In this document: positions 42,908-55,214 of the stretch, piece after piece | How positions within the stretch are numbered: the first letter of the stretch is position 1 | How the letters are laid out: each line of letters opens with the position of its first letter | Source of the DNA: Gigaspora rosea | Lineage: Eukaryota; Glomeromycota; Glomeromycetes; Diversisporales; Gigasporaceae | DNA: 64,000 nucleotides | Reading direction: 5' to 3' | Assembly: GCA_003550325.1 (NCBI GenBank) | Contig: QKWP01000050.1 | Location: 463,163-527,162, forward strand | Program-made: the position numbers and the translations under genes | The notes under the pieces: model-generated | The model's database searches: none | Told to the model about the DNA's origin: nothing | What the model saw: the letters and a program-made list of their open reading frames with translations, nothing else

Positions 42908-43877
42908 ATTGTTTAATTTGTGTTGTAGATAGTTATATTTATTAGTAAAAGAGTATAAAGACTTGATGATGAATTTGGGGTCCATATCAGCTGCTTTATA
43001 TTTTTTGATTTTTTACAAATTGAAAAGCTTTGTGCTACCTGAGTTGGTACACTACCCTGTTCAAATTAAATAGTAATTTGATGATATACTCACCATAGAG
43101 TTAGGGTTAGTCAGTCTATTTAGTATTTAATTTGGATAGGTGGCAATGAATTATTTACTACCCCAGATAGCACCAAGATGACTCCTTTACAAATATAATT
43201 GACTATATCTACTACACATGTAATATATACTACAAATACAATTAATAAAATATATAGTATAACTATAATAAATATAATATATATAATAAATGATATATAT
43301 TAAATAAATGAAATATCTAGAATATATGCTTTAAAAACTATATCTTTTAGATATATCATATATGACATTTTTGCCTACAGCAATCACTAGCTATCAGATT
43401 TCTATCTAAGAATAAATCTTTGATAACTTCTATTTCATCAACTAGCAGTCATACAAAGATAATCTATAGCTCATTAGAACTATCTTAATGAACTAAGTCG
43501 AATGTGGTTGTTTCACCGAATTCTGATTACTAGATCATAAGTTATGACTATTTTTGTATTTTTCTATAGATTAACAATATATAGCTATTAAATAAAAAAA
43601 TTCTGGCCCAAATGAATATGTAGGATGTTGAGAATTTAAAATAAATAAACTAGAAAAAATTGATTATTATGTTGTTACCAAAAAATCACATGATTTTAAT
43701 CAGGTGAGTGTACATACACAGTGTGTGCAAATAGAAATTTTCTATTTTTAATGCTACTAGAAAATAAAAAAAAACTTCATATAAAAAAGCTTGCTAACCA
43801 ATAACTATATTCAAAGATTTTGCTATATATAATTAAAGATTAAATAGGTATATATTATATATATTTATAGTTCAGAG
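42908..43877. other. A+T-rich intergenic stretch
   Basis: No gene. An AATATATAATAAATGATATAT-like tract at about 43200-43330; otherwise featureless. Confidence 0.4.
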
Positions 43878-44680
43878 CAAAAAGATTTGTACCTCAAATA
43901 ACTCTGATTAATATATTTTTTCTACCAATTAATTTTTAATTTTTTAATTTAATATAATTATTAGGTTATTGATTAATAAAAATAAATTATTTTGATTATT
44001 TTATTAATAAAATAAAAAATTTATTAATAGTAACTTTTTTTAAAAAATATATATAGTAAAAAAATTAAATAGTTAAGCTTTAAAGCTTAATTTTATTACA
44101 ATTAGTAATTCAATTTTGCTCAAATTTTAACTACATCTTTATTATATGTACATTAATGCACTTGCATAGTACAAGCTCATACAACTGCATATTAGTTGCA
44201 AAATCAGTTAAAATATCTTTTTTTTTAAAAAATTTTTTTTTTCAAATATGTCAAATTGTTACTAAATTATTAAAATAAAACAATATTAAACCAATAAAAA
44301 TTATATAATAAGTTAGATTTAACCTATTTTATTTGATGAAAAAATGTGCTTGTCACTAGCGGTGACAGTAACCAAATTAGGGTTAGAGTTAGATTTAGAG
44401 TTAGAAGAAGGTTTATTATATAATAAACACCTTAAGAAGCATTTTTAGCTAGAAAAAAATATTGGTTTCATAGGCACAATTTGAAGTTATTGTGATTTGT
44501 AATTTTTTGAATTTTTTTGTCATACCTAATCTAGCAATTTGATTGGCTCAGACTGTAACTACGATTACAAATAGATTCGCCCTTATTTGATATTAAAAAA
44601 TTTTTAATAATTAATTAGAAATATAAAAGCTTTTACTTAGAGTCAAAATTATGAAATTTTTTGAGGTACAAATCTTTTTG
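43878..44680. mobile_element. ~800-bp element with CAAAAAGATTTGTACCTCAAA ends
   Basis: CAAAAAGATTTGTACCTCAAA at 43878 is exactly inverted at TTTGAGGTACAAATCTTTTTG ending 44680. The sub-terminal regions are also loosely mirrored (AACTCTGATT against AGTCAAAATT). The interior is very A+T-rich with TAGGGTTAGAGTTAG near 44380. No open frame. The target-site duplication is not clear. Confidence 0.65.
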
Positions 44681-45029
44681 TACTAGACTATATTGATAAA
44701 TAAATTCAATCTCATTAAATAATCCACTAAAATATCAATTATAAGTATTTAGATTAATAAAAAAAGTACAGCCTTATTTTTGTATAATTATATTCTATAT
44801 AGTCACACCTCTATACAAGTTGAAACAAACTCAAACCTACTTGAAAAATCTTAATAATTACAAATTATTTGCACAGGTTAAATGAAGCCATATTGATAAA
44901 TAAATATTGGTTAAAAATTTAAGGACGTTGATAAATCACACTACTAGTGTTCAACACCATAGTGATCTACAATGATCTACCAATCAAATTGTCGCATATC
45001 GATTATAATGTCAACACAAACTTAGGACT
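44681..45029. other. Intergenic A+T-rich stretch
   Basis: Nothing recognised. Confidence 0.35.
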
Positions 45030-45132
45030 CCGGATAATTAAAAAAATGTGGTATTATTAAACCGGGCATTTTTTTGGGCCAGCCCAAAAAATGTCTAGTT
45101 TAATAATGCCACCTTTTTTAGAATTATACGGG
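45030..45132. repeat. Hairpin with CCGGATAATTAAAAAAATG arms
   Basis: CCGGATAATTAAAAAAATG, TGGTATTATTAAAC and GGGCATTTTTTTGGGC are answered by GCCCAAAAAATGTC, GTTTAATAATGCCA and TAGAATTATACGG. The loop is only a couple of bases. A miniature palindromic element is likely. Confidence 0.7.
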
Positions 45133-45249
45133 TCATTATTACTAAAGTTGCGAAATTTTCTAATAAATTCATATAAAAATACTCGAACTGATAAGCCTTT
45201 TGAATTTTCAATTATTTATTTTTATTTTAAAACTGGTATAGTACATATA

Positions 45250-45480
45250 CATATTTACCTACTAACTCTAATTACACCCTAACTCTAATTATAAACTATC
45301 CCTAATTCTAACCACTAACTAATACTATTCCTAACCTTAATCGCTAACTAACACTAACCCTAACCGCTAACTAATACTAACCCTAACTGCTAACTAACAC
45401 TAACCTTAACTGCTAACTAATACTAAATGCTACAAAAGCGACAGACTACACCAATAACTAACTAATACTAACCCTAACCA
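45250..45480. repeat. CTAACTAATACTAACCCTAAC minisatellite
   Basis: Loose 21-bp-type units (ACTAACCCTAACCGCTAACT, ACTAACACTAACCTTAACTG). It is followed by ACTAAATGCTACAAAAGCGA, a block that reappears after the LTR-like insertion at 46661 (ACTAAATGCTACATCAACGG). It resembles the repeats of Asn/Thr-rich coding expansions or eroded telomere-type DNA. Confidence 0.65.
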
Positions 45481-45481
45481 C

Positions 45482-46649
45482 TGTTACACTAGAAAAATTA
45501 AAATTTTTCTTTCCGATAGCCCTATCGGTATCCCATGATCAAATTATGTCGATCACTCTGAACTCTTAAACCGTAAACCCCGATCGTTGATTTGATCGAT
45601 GACCGATTGACATACGAATATTCTTTTTTATTTCTTTATTTGTTAATATATACATATCTCTTTTATTTCCTATTTTGTTATATGTATATATATCATTTCT
45701 TATTACTTTATTGGGATATCATACTAAGAATTAGATCAAAGTCTATTATAGATACGATAATCGATCAGAAGATGGATCGACTGTTATTATCTGGCCTCTG
45801 ATTATACCAACACGCTTGAATAAGAAGTCTTCTGTACGTATCTCATAGTGACACTTGATTATTTAACCTATCTCGGATGCCCCGAGGCATTCAAATATTT
45901 TCAGAAATCTGCCGATATGTTTCAAAATTTCATCTTCGCGGTCGGAACTTTTAAATAAGGCAAAGGCGTGGTTGAACTAATGTGATTAATGAAGGGATTG
46001 GTGTTGAAAAGAATCGAATAATTCTAAAAATAAGTTGACACAGATAAAAGTTTTCTTGAATAGACTACTGTAATTAATTTATGTATCTAGAAACATATAT
46101 TTAAAGGCTCGAATTCCACCTTCAATAAAGACTTCAGACTTCGATCTGATCCTTTGTTTAATAATAAACCTTGACCTTATATAAGTTAGTAGGCATTTTA
46201 AAGCCGAAGGCAACTTATATACACTTTTATTATCGATTTCTCACTACTGCTATTAGTATTACGCTGCTGTTTTATTATTTGTTTTATTAGTTATTTTATT
46301 TATCGTTTGATTATTTTGATACTGCTGCTAATATACATATCGATAAGCCGATATTTGTTTATTTTATTGATAATACGTTTAGGACTATAGATAGATTTAT
46401 TTAACTGCTGTATTGTTTGATTGTTTCTGCTGATTAACGATTGACATCGTTAGATAACCCTTTGTTTAATTATATACCGATTCATCACTTTTTAACCCCT
46501 TACACCCGATTCAACTCCTTTTACGCCAAAGTACTCTAACTCCTTCATAATTCTCTCTCCGGATTTCTCTGCTGATTAACTCGTAAATATCGTTCACTAT
46601 CCCGATAGCTCTACCGGCGGGTCTGATATCTCCCAACCAGATAGTAACA
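45482..46649. mobile_element. Probable solo LTR (1168 bp)
   Basis: Starts TGTTACACTAGAAAAATT and ends CAACCAGATAGTAACA, so it has TG...CA ends within a TGTTAC/GTAACA inverted hexamer. It is visibly less A+T-rich than its surroundings. It carries an AATAAAGACTTCAGACTT polyadenylation-like block at about 46119, ATATATTTAAAGG upstream of it, and AATAATAAACC further on, as expected of an LTR with U3-R-U5. Flanks CCAC and CCGC may be a diverged target-site duplication. It inserts into a minisatellite whose units continue on both sides. No gag or pol is seen nearby. Confidence 0.6.
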
Positions 46650-46658
46650 CCGCTAACT

Positions 46659-47100
46659 AATACTAAATGCTACATCAACGGCCTAAAAGCGAAAGACTAC
46701 ACCAATAATAATAGCGGAAACTCCAACAACAATGAAATCAACAAAGACCCAATACTAATGCCAGACATTGACGACACCATATACGATGACTTAGTAACGA
46801 CAATATTACACTATTAACAAGTAAAAAGGTTAGTTATAGTGTGAAAACTCAAAAAAAAATAATGATACTGGATATATGCTGAAATCACACCAACACCAAA
46901 AAATAACGATACATATATGATGACTCCCAGCGATGACTTTATTAATTAAAGAAGAAAAATATGTCAGTTGTTACGTAAAAGCACCAACAATGGCAACAAC
47001 GAAGTAGCAAAATTTTCGCACCAATACCAGCAACGACTCCAGCGATGACTCTAGCGATGACTCCAACAACGGCTCCAACAACGGCTCCAGAGTTTGATAT
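46659..47100 (+). pseudogene. Asn/Asp/Ser-rich coding-like relic
   Basis: From about 46659 a frame reads KCYINGLKAKDYTNNNSGNS and PILMPDIDDTIYDDLVTTI before a stop near 46818. At 47020-47100 another reads TNTSNDSSDDSSDDSNNGSN on a GATGACTCCAGC minisatellite. This is the composition of low-complexity tails common in Glomeromycotina proteins. No domain is recognised, and the LTR-like insertion interrupts its upstream side. Confidence 0.35.
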
Positions 47101-47875
47101 TATTAGCAAAAAATTTAATTATAAAAAAAAAAACAATTATAAAAAAAAAAACTCTGATTATCAAATAATAATCATTGTTTATATTTTGTGCGATGTGGTA
47201 TTAAATACCATAGTGTGATTTATATATTTTGAAATTTAATATAGTATTTAATAAGTAATATTGAAGAATAATTAAGCAAACACATATAATTTTGAAATAA
47301 TTTTTTTTGTTATTTTTTTATGTATTATAATATAAACATGTTTATTTAAATTAAGACTTAAATAACTCTCTACTAATCATAATTATAAATTGCCAGATAA
47401 CATCAATAGGCAAATTGTTGTATATAGTTAATTTGGCAAACAATTGGCTATATGTGCTGCAAAGCAGTACATATTTATTTGTTAAATTATAACTGCCCTG
47501 GCATTCAAAGTAAGTCTATAAACATATAAAGATCATATAATTTTGCTGATTTTGATAGAGTGTAGAATTGTTTTCTAGTTGCATAACTTTCTGGCATCTA
47601 TTGTCTTTAAGAAAAAAATTAATTTATATTAGAGTTTGGGTCCATGCTAGTAATTAAAAGAGGCTTTATATAACAAAATTGTATAAAAACTTTTTTGTTA
47701 TACCAGAAAAATAATTTGCTAGTTTAAATCTTGTAATAAATATGATTTTTGCAAAGCAAATATTTGGTTTAAATTTTTTTAAGTTACACCTAATCCTGAT
47801 TTTTAATTGGCTATTTATATCAGAAGACTATGTGACCAGAAAATCAATCATATGCCCTAATTTTGCCTGTACTGC
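47101..47875. other. A+T-rich intergenic stretch
   Basis: Nothing is supported beyond A-runs at 47125-47150. Confidence 0.4.
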
Positions 47876-47964
47876 CCTATAAGAAAATTGGACCAGATTA
47901 GTACAAATTGTGTCAGATAGGCATGGGGATTTGTGGAATGGATTAAGATCTTAATTTGTATGGG

Positions 47965-48575
47965 TATCCCTTAAACCGCCCAGCAGGCAAATTTGCCTGC
48001 TAGAATTTTTTTTACATATTTTTTTAAAATTACTAAAAATTTTATTAAGGATATGCCCCCTATTACTAAGCTAAAATAAAACTTTAGCATATTGTTAATT
48101 GATATCTATTAAAATTTTAATTATATATATATTCAAATATAAAAGAAAACTTGGCTCAAATATATCCAATTCTTTACTTTTACTATAAAATTTTTTCAAA
48201 AATTTTTATTCCAAAGTGAAAAAATTTTTCTTTATTAATTAAAGTTAAAATTTTAATTATAAAATTATAAAAACTTTTATAATAAAAGTTGTTTATAATA
48301 ACTTAATCTATAATTTGTATCAAAATTATAAAATTTTTAAAAATCAAAAATTTTTAAAAATTTCAAATTTTTTTAGCTTATAGTCAATTTAAATTTTTTT
48401 GTAGAAATATGAAATTAAAATCATTAAAATATAATCTATATTCATAGTTATTATTTAAAAAAAAAATTTAAAAAAACTTGATTTTTAATAAAAATAAATC
48501 AGAACCAAATTTTAAAAATTCATTAAAAATTCTAGCAGACAAATTTGACCGCTAAAACGGATGGTTTAAGGAATA
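47965..48575. mobile_element. TA-flanked palindromic element, CCTTAAACC ends (611 bp)
   Basis: TA at 47965-47966 and 48574-48575. Ends TCCCTTAAACCGCC and the inverse GGTTTAAGGAA. Next to them GCAGGCAAATTTGCCTGCTA and TCTAGCAGACAAATTTGACC are mirrored. The very A+T-rich interior folds on itself (AATTTTTAAAAATT series). It splits R2 copy 2 at a point that is continuous in copy 1. Confidence 0.7.
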
Positions 48576-48966
48576 GTAGTCTAAATTGGTATGGATTCTG
48601 TAAACTTTGTGCTGTATACCCATGCCAATTGGACTGTAAATAACTTGAATTTTGTAGCAGTTTACTAGTTGAATTAGTACAGAATATAACATGAGTAATT
48701 AAATGTAAATTTATATGCTACTGCAATGATAATGTGGATTATCTATTAAAATATAAATTTATATAAATAATTAATATAAAATGAACAAACTAACTGCATA
48801 TGAAGCAAAATTTTGTAAGGAATTTGTTTTTGTTAAGATATACAGAAAAGTTTCATTAGTAAAATCATGAGATATTGCGTTTTTTTTAAAAAATCCTTTA
48901 GTGATTTTTACTTTTCACAAAATAAACCACTGTATATCATGAGCCAATACATGTATAATATACACA

Positions 48967-49213
48967 TATGAGGTGAGTCAGTAGAAAAGAGACAAATCAT
49001 TTTTAGTAAAATGTTTTTAATTTTTAAATTAAAATATCTTAACAATTTAATCAAATTTGCTAAAAATTTTTTTATTTTAATCTTGAAATTATATAAAATT
49101 AAAATAAAAAAATTTATTGAATTTATTAAGATAGTTGTCAAGATATTTAAGCTTAAAGTCAAGAAAACTTTTATTTGGAAAAAATTTGGCCTTTTATACT
49201 AACTCATCCCATA
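48967..49213. mobile_element. TA-flanked MITE with GGGTGAGTTAGTA ends, copy 2
   Basis: TA at 48967-48968 and 49212-49213. Ends AGGTGAGTCAGTAGAAAAG and the inverse of CTTTTATACTAACTCATCCC. Inverse orientation relative to 35197-35447. R2 copy 1 at about 6003-6015 shows the empty site (ATATACATGTTATCTGAAC). The two overlapping short frames here are incidental. Confidence 0.75.
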
Positions 49214-49260
49214 TGTGTTAACTGAACATGCTATTTTATATAATATACCATTTTTACTAT

Positions 49261-49511
49261 ATAGATACTATTTTGTAAAATATTCCTAAAGATGCCACAA
49301 GATCTGTGCTTTTTCTAATACCAACTCATACTACAATTCATACCATTTTTTTATAGGGCCAAGTATTATGTAATACTATATCATATATAGCAAGTTTTTC
49401 ATGATAGTATTTTTTTAAATTTTGGTAAACTTTCTTAACAACTATCTAATAGAATTTGATAGAAATATTTTTAAATAAATTTTATAAACAAGTAGAATTT
49501 ATTTAAAAAAC
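49261..49511. other. Left arm of a palindrome that hosts the LINE
   Basis: AAACTTTCTTAACAACTATC and TAGAATTTGATAGAAAT at 49427-49465 are answered across the LINE by TTTTATCAAATTCTAATAAG and GTATTAAGAAATTTTTA at 56922-56963. The LINE thus entered a palindromic element. Confidence 0.55.
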
Positions 49512-49712
49512 TTTTATCAAATTTTTTTTTTTTATTCTTTGACGAGTCCGCTAGATACTTGCGAGTGAACAGGAGAATACTATGCTAAAATAAATTTACA
49601 AAATATTTAGTTCTTTCTCATGTAAGCCTAACACCACTCGGTTTTCTATAAAGGACCTAAGTGTACCCTGTCGCACTGTTTCTCTAACGAAACAGGTTTC
49701 GGTGGTGACCCA

Positions 49713-52700
49713 TCAGTAGCCAAACCAAAAGGGCTTTTTACTCCTCTCGATGAAGCCTAACATCCCTTCTTCCACCAAACTTCCCATCATTTTAAGTCTT
49801 TCTGAAACCTTTTCTTTCCACTTCTCTTTACGTTCCTTCTGGCCTTCCGAAGTTTTGCTTTCTTCATACTTCTTTTCCCCCCCCTTCTGTCTAGTCCTTT
49901 TCCTCTGTTTTTCTTTTCGTACAATGCCTCTTTTTTCCTCCCATTCATTTACTGTCTGGCAGCGGTCTTTCCAAATGATTTCAAAAAGACTGTTCCATGT
50001 TATGTTTAAAATGTCTTCAATAATGCGACTCGTTATTTTGTTAAAGCGAAGCTGCTTCTGGATTCTTAAACGAGCTTTGTAACAGAACAAACCCTTAATC
50101 AGACCTTTCCGTATGCTAGTCATCTCCTCTTGATTTTCTCCAAAAATTAGGTTTGTTAGCTTCTGTTTGGATAATCGTTTTCGAACGTCTTTTGACAGGT
50201 TGTTCCAAGCAAATTCTGCTGCTACCGATTGAATACTCCACCATGAAACTTCATAGCCTTCACATTCCGCCAAATGGTTATGTGCTTCCTTGGATTCTGA
50301 ATTGCAGCTCAGACAATTTGAAGATTCATATAAGTCCGGTCTTCTCTTATTTAATAGGTCGAGGAGAGGTAGATTTTCTGAAAGGCACTTGATAATAAAA
50401 CAGGCTTTTTTACTTCTTCTGGTTGTTGAACCTCGTATACCGGTTACTTCCTTGAGCTTCTTCCAAAACATCGACCAGCTTTTGTCATTGTACACATTGT
50501 TTTGTACTGTACTACACAGACTTTGTGAAAGACGCCACTCAGCACCTATATACATATTGTTGAGTGTTTTGATAAAAACTCGAGGCGGTATCTCTACTAG
50601 CCGATTTTTCCAATATAAAACACTTTGGAATCTTGAACTTTCTCCTAATTCTACTTGAATTGTTTCTGATGCTTCACAACCTTTCTTTGCTAGTTTGTCC
50701 GCCAAATCGTTCCATTTGTTGTTGCTGTGCGCTTTCACCTTGTTGAGCTCAAGGGTAATGTTCTTAGTTCTTATTAGATCTATGATTTTTTCCGTCAGAA
50801 GAAAATTAGATCGCTTTAGCGCCCTTCTTGCTGGTTCAAGAGAGAATCCTGATTCCATCGTGCAGATTGCTGCCAGACTATCTGTGTAAACTATAACTTC
50901 TGCTTCGCTTGGAATTGTTAAGAGCATGGTCCATATTGCTAAGAGTTCTGCCTTTGTTGATGATGGCCATTGGAATGCTTTAATTGACATTGTATCCAAA
51001 ATTTTTTCCTCTGTGTCGTTTAATTGAACCCACCCAGCTCCCATCGTGCAACAGGAATTAATGTTACTCAAACTCTCTACTAGAGAACCGTCTGTGTAAA
51101 AAATGAACCGTTCACATTTCCTATCTAAGTTTTTCCTAAAACTATTTACTAAAAGATACTCTGTTTCACTCTCTAGCTTCTCCTTCAAAATTAATTCTAT
51201 TTCCAAACAATTGACTATGCTAATATTACTGAAAATTTGTTCTTTTGAACCTATACTACTTATTCTTTTCTTTTTTCTTGCCCCAGAAACCATATCCACA
51301 TTTATTGGGAATTTACGTTTATCTCCTTCTCTATATGGCCTTGGGAGCACCCCTACGACATTTTCTTTCTTGATCCAGCTTGCACAGACACCTTTACTAC
51401 TTTCTTCTCCAAATTGACAGCCTTCGCATTTGACAATGCAGACATTTGCTGACTTTTGAGATAAACTATCACGCCAATGTTCGACACATACTTCTTTTTT
51501 ACCCTTCTGTGTTATTCTACCATATTCTTGTTTACTTAGATCACTATTATATATGACCCAATCCTTTACCCGTCGGTCCTCTGAAATGAGGGTCTTTTTG
51601 ATCTCCAGGGCTAGCGAATTCGGTTCTGGCATATTAAGACTTGCTGCAATTTCTCTTGTGTCTGTTTCTATAATTACTTCTCTTTCTAGTTCAGCGAACC
51701 AAAAAGCTTTCTTTCCCTGACTTGAAAGGCCTAAGACTTTTTTTAATTGTTGCCAAGTAATCATGTTTCTTCCTTCAAAGTTGATTAATTGCCCAAAATA
51801 TGTCAGACTAAATTTATTTAAGTGCTTGTATGAACGATAAAAGCTTTTTGGTGATAGTAAGCTCTTTATTTTGACCAAAGCGATTTCTGGAGTGATAGTG
51901 TCTTCAGTCAGTGTTATTTCGAGGTCTCTCTCTTTTGCTTTGAGGCAGATTGAGCAGTCCAAATTGCCTTTCCATAGTTTCTCTAGAGTTACTATGTCTG
52001 ACTCTTTAGGAGATCTTTCGCTTAGTGCTGCTAAAAACCAACCTTGTGTAATGCATTTCTTCGCGACGTTTGCCTTGATTCCTGTACTATTTAACCTATA
52101 TATCAGGCCTGTTATTTGCTTTGTGAAGACTTCATCGCTAAGTTTCTTACAGTTGCCTAAATTTTGGTGAGTTACTAGGCAATTACTTGTTGAACGTGCG
52201 AATTCTATTTTGTTTTTCATCATTCTTAGAAAAGGTTGCTGAATTTCGTCTAAATTCTTTCGTGAAAAATTGGTTGTTTGTAAAATGTAGCTCAGTTTGG
52301 GAAGAATACACATGTTATTGATGTATGAGAGTTGGCTAAGAATCAATTTATTATGATATAATATTTCACAAAATTGTTGCAAAATCCATTTCGCTTTTGC
52401 TTTTATAAGCTTCTCATTCTTCCTCTGGTTCAACCAAACACCTAGAAATCGCACTAGGGTATCTTTCCCTTCTGCTATGATTTTGTTTTGTAATAGAAGG
52501 ATTGACTTTTCCTCTCTTGTATTAAGTGCTACTAGCTTAGACTTCTTGGGGTTGATCTTTATATCGTTTATCTTGTAAAACTCCTCCGCAATCTTTAAGG
52601 TCGCTTCTAGCTGTTGCTTGTTGCTGGCTACCCACGTTGTATCGTCAGCATAAGCAATTGCAGCACATCGGGTTGAATAGTTTGTAGGATATGCCTCATG

Positions 52701-55194
52701 TTTACCCAAACTCAGATCGTAGCCCAAGTTGGTTTCATTTTGTGCATAACACAAAAGTGGATCATAAAAAACCCTCCAGACCAAGGGTGATACTACTTCC
52801 CCCTGGTCTATTCCATCTATGGCTTTAAAGCCGTTGCTAAGTCCGAAGGCCGTAATAATTTTAAGCTGACGTTCACCAAAGAGATCTAGAATGAAATTAA
52901 TTGCAGTAGACGGAAGCTTTAATTGTAAAAAAGCTTTTTCCAACATTTCTAATGACACCGAATCGAAAGCTTTTTGCATGTCTTGCAAGAGTATCCAAAG
53001 CTCTTTTCCTTTTTTCACTGCTTCTCCTATTATCGAATTTATGATATGTATAGGAGCTTCCATTGAGCAGCCCGGAAGTCCAGCGAAATTGAAACCCCTT
53101 AGCACTGCATTTTCTTTAAAAATTCTTGAGAGTCGCATTGTGAAGATTTTTGTGACACATTTCCTAAACGTTACTAGGAGTGCAATGGGCCTTATATTAT
53201 TGAGATTGTACCCCAATCTTCATTTTTAGGAATTGCATACAGTTGAGCCACTTTCCACTTATTTGGGATCAAACCGGTTTGTATACATGCTAGTGCAAAA
53301 TTCCTAAAAATAGCATGTGTTTTGCTATCCAATTTCTTTATCAGAATATAACTTATTCCCAAAATACCTGGTGCAGATTTTAAACTTAAGCTACTTAGCA
53401 TTTGGTCCCATTCTTCTTCAGATATTTCTTGTAAAAGGTCCTCATACCAGTTCTCTTGTATGAAACTTAAAGGTTTATACGTTTCTTTCAATGCTTGGAA
53501 CATGCAGTTTGGATTTGCATTTATTTTCTTGTACTGAGTTTGAAAGTGTTTTTCTGTATGCTGCATAACGTCTTCAGGTTCTGTAATGAGTTCTCGACTG
53601 TGATCTTGATTTTCTATAATTATTTTATTAAGCACAATTTTATTGTATGGCTTATTTAGCAAACTATTCAGCATTTGACCCTGGTTGTTTTCTATCATCT
53701 CGCACCATCTTTCAATCTTTTCCTGAATTTCCTTGTTTCTACTACTTATATTTTCTAATAAGCATTTTTTTTTCCAGGATCTTTTTCCATCCTCTTAAGT
53801 CCTGCTCTCCTTCGTCTAGATTTTGAGCTTGAATCATATCTATTTCTAAATCTAGGGTTCTATTTATGTTCAAAATAGTATTGTTTGCTGAATCTATTAT
53901 GCTAAAATTTGTTGAGAAGTTTTATTGTCACGGATATTTCTAATAACTTTGCCCAAGTCCAGTATGCTTTTTTCTAGATCCGTTTTTGGTTTGGATTTTT
54001 TTCTACTAAAGCCTGTGTTTAATACTTTCTTCCTTGGTAAGGTTTGGTTGGCTGCTTTTATTATTGCGTTGTGAATGATGTCCCACGTTTGATCAAGTTC
54101 TTTCTTTTCTATAACAGTTCCTGGTTGTACTATATTTATTCTCTTTATGGCCTGGTTATCTATTAAGGAACTTTGAAGAACTGTCGCATAGTTTTCCCAA
54201 TCTTCTGCGCTTGTCTTGTCGTAAAGATAGATTGTTCTTTTTTGTCCACNGGTTATCTATTAAGGAACTTTGAAGAACTGTCGCATAGTTTTCCCAATCT
54301 TCTGCGCTTGTCTTGTCGTAAAGATAGATTGTTCTTTTTTGTCCAAGTTGCTTTATTGTGAAGAGGTTCTTTTTCTCGATCAGGTGCCCAAGGTGAATCT
54401 TTACTACGGCTGCATTGTGATCACTGTTTGTCCAAGTACTCATCTCCTCTATTTTAGCTTCCACAATTCCTAGGCCAAGCTCCGTTGATGTCCAAATTTG
54501 ATCTATTCTTTGAGCTTTGATCCTGTCTTGACCATGTAAATTCCTTGCTACCTGGGTTGATTACTCGATACGAATCTACGAACACTTGCTTATACAACCA
54601 TTTATACAAAGGAAATTTTTTGTGCTGCGTCCTTGGACATTTCCTGTCCAGGTTTTGTTCAGGAACATAGTTAAAATCCCCCATGATAATATATTGGCTT
54701 CTTCGGGATCCTTGGGCTACTTTTTTGACGATACTTTGTTGAACTGCCCTTGTGATTTCTTTATTGTTTGGTGGTATGTATACCATAATGATTATTAACT
54801 CTAGTTGTTTAAAGAAAAATGTCGCTTCTAAATAGTATTGTGAATCCTTTTTAACTTGACCTAGGTGTCTCTCCCACTTTTTGTGAATCAAAAGTCCTAC
54901 ACCAGATCCTTTTTTCTTTTCTTTCTCCGTATTTAACAAAATTCTCTCTATTAAAGTCCAAAAAAACCCCTTCTTTACTACTAATATTTGTTTCCGCAAT
55001 ACCAATAATATCTAGATTTTTTTCTAATGCCCATTCTGATATTATAACACTTTTGAAACTATTATTTTAAGCCCATTAATGTTGTGGCATCCTACTTTGA
55101 AAAAATGATTATTTTGTGAGAGTGGACTTATTGTATTATTGAGAGATGAGGATGCCTCCTGTATGTGCAAGCCTGAGGGCTTGCATACTTTCAT
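49713..55194 (-). pseudogene. LINE ORF2: APE endonuclease, RT, RNase H (frameshifted)
   Basis: ATG at 55194 lies 20 bases after the ORF1 stop; TGA at 49713-49715. Endonuclease: VGCHNINGLK, LDIIGIAETNISS, GVGLLIHKKW, MVYIPPNN, IIMGDFNYV, RIDQIWTS, NSDHNAAVV. Reverse transcriptase (uninterrupted from 53216): IRPIAL, LQDMQKAFDSV (catalytic Asp), GIDQGEVVSP and AYADDTTWV (YADD). RNase H: YTDGS, STKAE, VYTDS, NDLAD, giving the full D-E-D-D set. C-terminus: CLSCNSESKEAHNHLAEC zinc knuckle and a Lys/Glu-rich tail. Shifts lie at 55065-55068 (T4), 54910-54915 (T6), about 54522, 53920-53923 (T4), 53765-53773 (T9) and 53211-53214 (C4), plus the N-linked duplication. After allowing for them the product is about 1,800 residues. 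All catalytic residues remain. Confidence 0.9.
54154..54345. other. Unmerged contig overlap around a single N in ORF2
   Basis: About 95 bases (GGTTATCTATTAAGGAACTT ... TTTTTTGTCCA) occur before and after the N at 54250 with no difference in the body. The protein read across it repeats the same segment (TIYLYDK through SSLIDN). Skipping one copy restores LIDNQAIKRINIVQPG in frame. It is an assembly scar, not a biological duplication. Confidence 0.85.
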
Positions 55195-55214
55195 TGGGAC
55201 GCCCTTGGTGAATA

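Larger units (their letters stand above)
47876..49260. repeat. Dispersed repeat family R2, copy 2, interrupted
   Basis: Matches 4700-6060 block by block (ATTGTGTCAGATAGGCATGG, TTGGTATGGATTCTGTAAAC, CCATGCCAATTGGACTGTAA, AACTGCATATGAAGC, AAGTTTCATTAGTAAAATCA, ATCATGAGCCAATACATGTA, TTAACTGAACATGC). Two elements absent from copy 1 interrupt it: 47965-48575 and 48967-49213. Confidence 0.7.

Noticed and set aside
45250-45480. Telomere or subtelomere from CCCTAA-like runs
   Set aside because: The runs are irregular (CTAACTAATACTAACC) and surrounded by ordinary interspersed repeats on both sides. Interstitial TTAGGG-type patches occur at many places here (24155, 30725, 57540, 63210).
48908-49202. 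Overlapping Ile/Lys-rich frames on both strands
   Set aside because: They coincide with an A+T-rich TA-flanked MITE and have low-complexity translations.
49750-53229. Several plus-strand open frames of 60-120 codons
   Set aside because: They overlap the minus-strand LINE ORF2, whose RT and RNase H motifs are unmistakable. The plus-strand frames are by-products of its codon composition.
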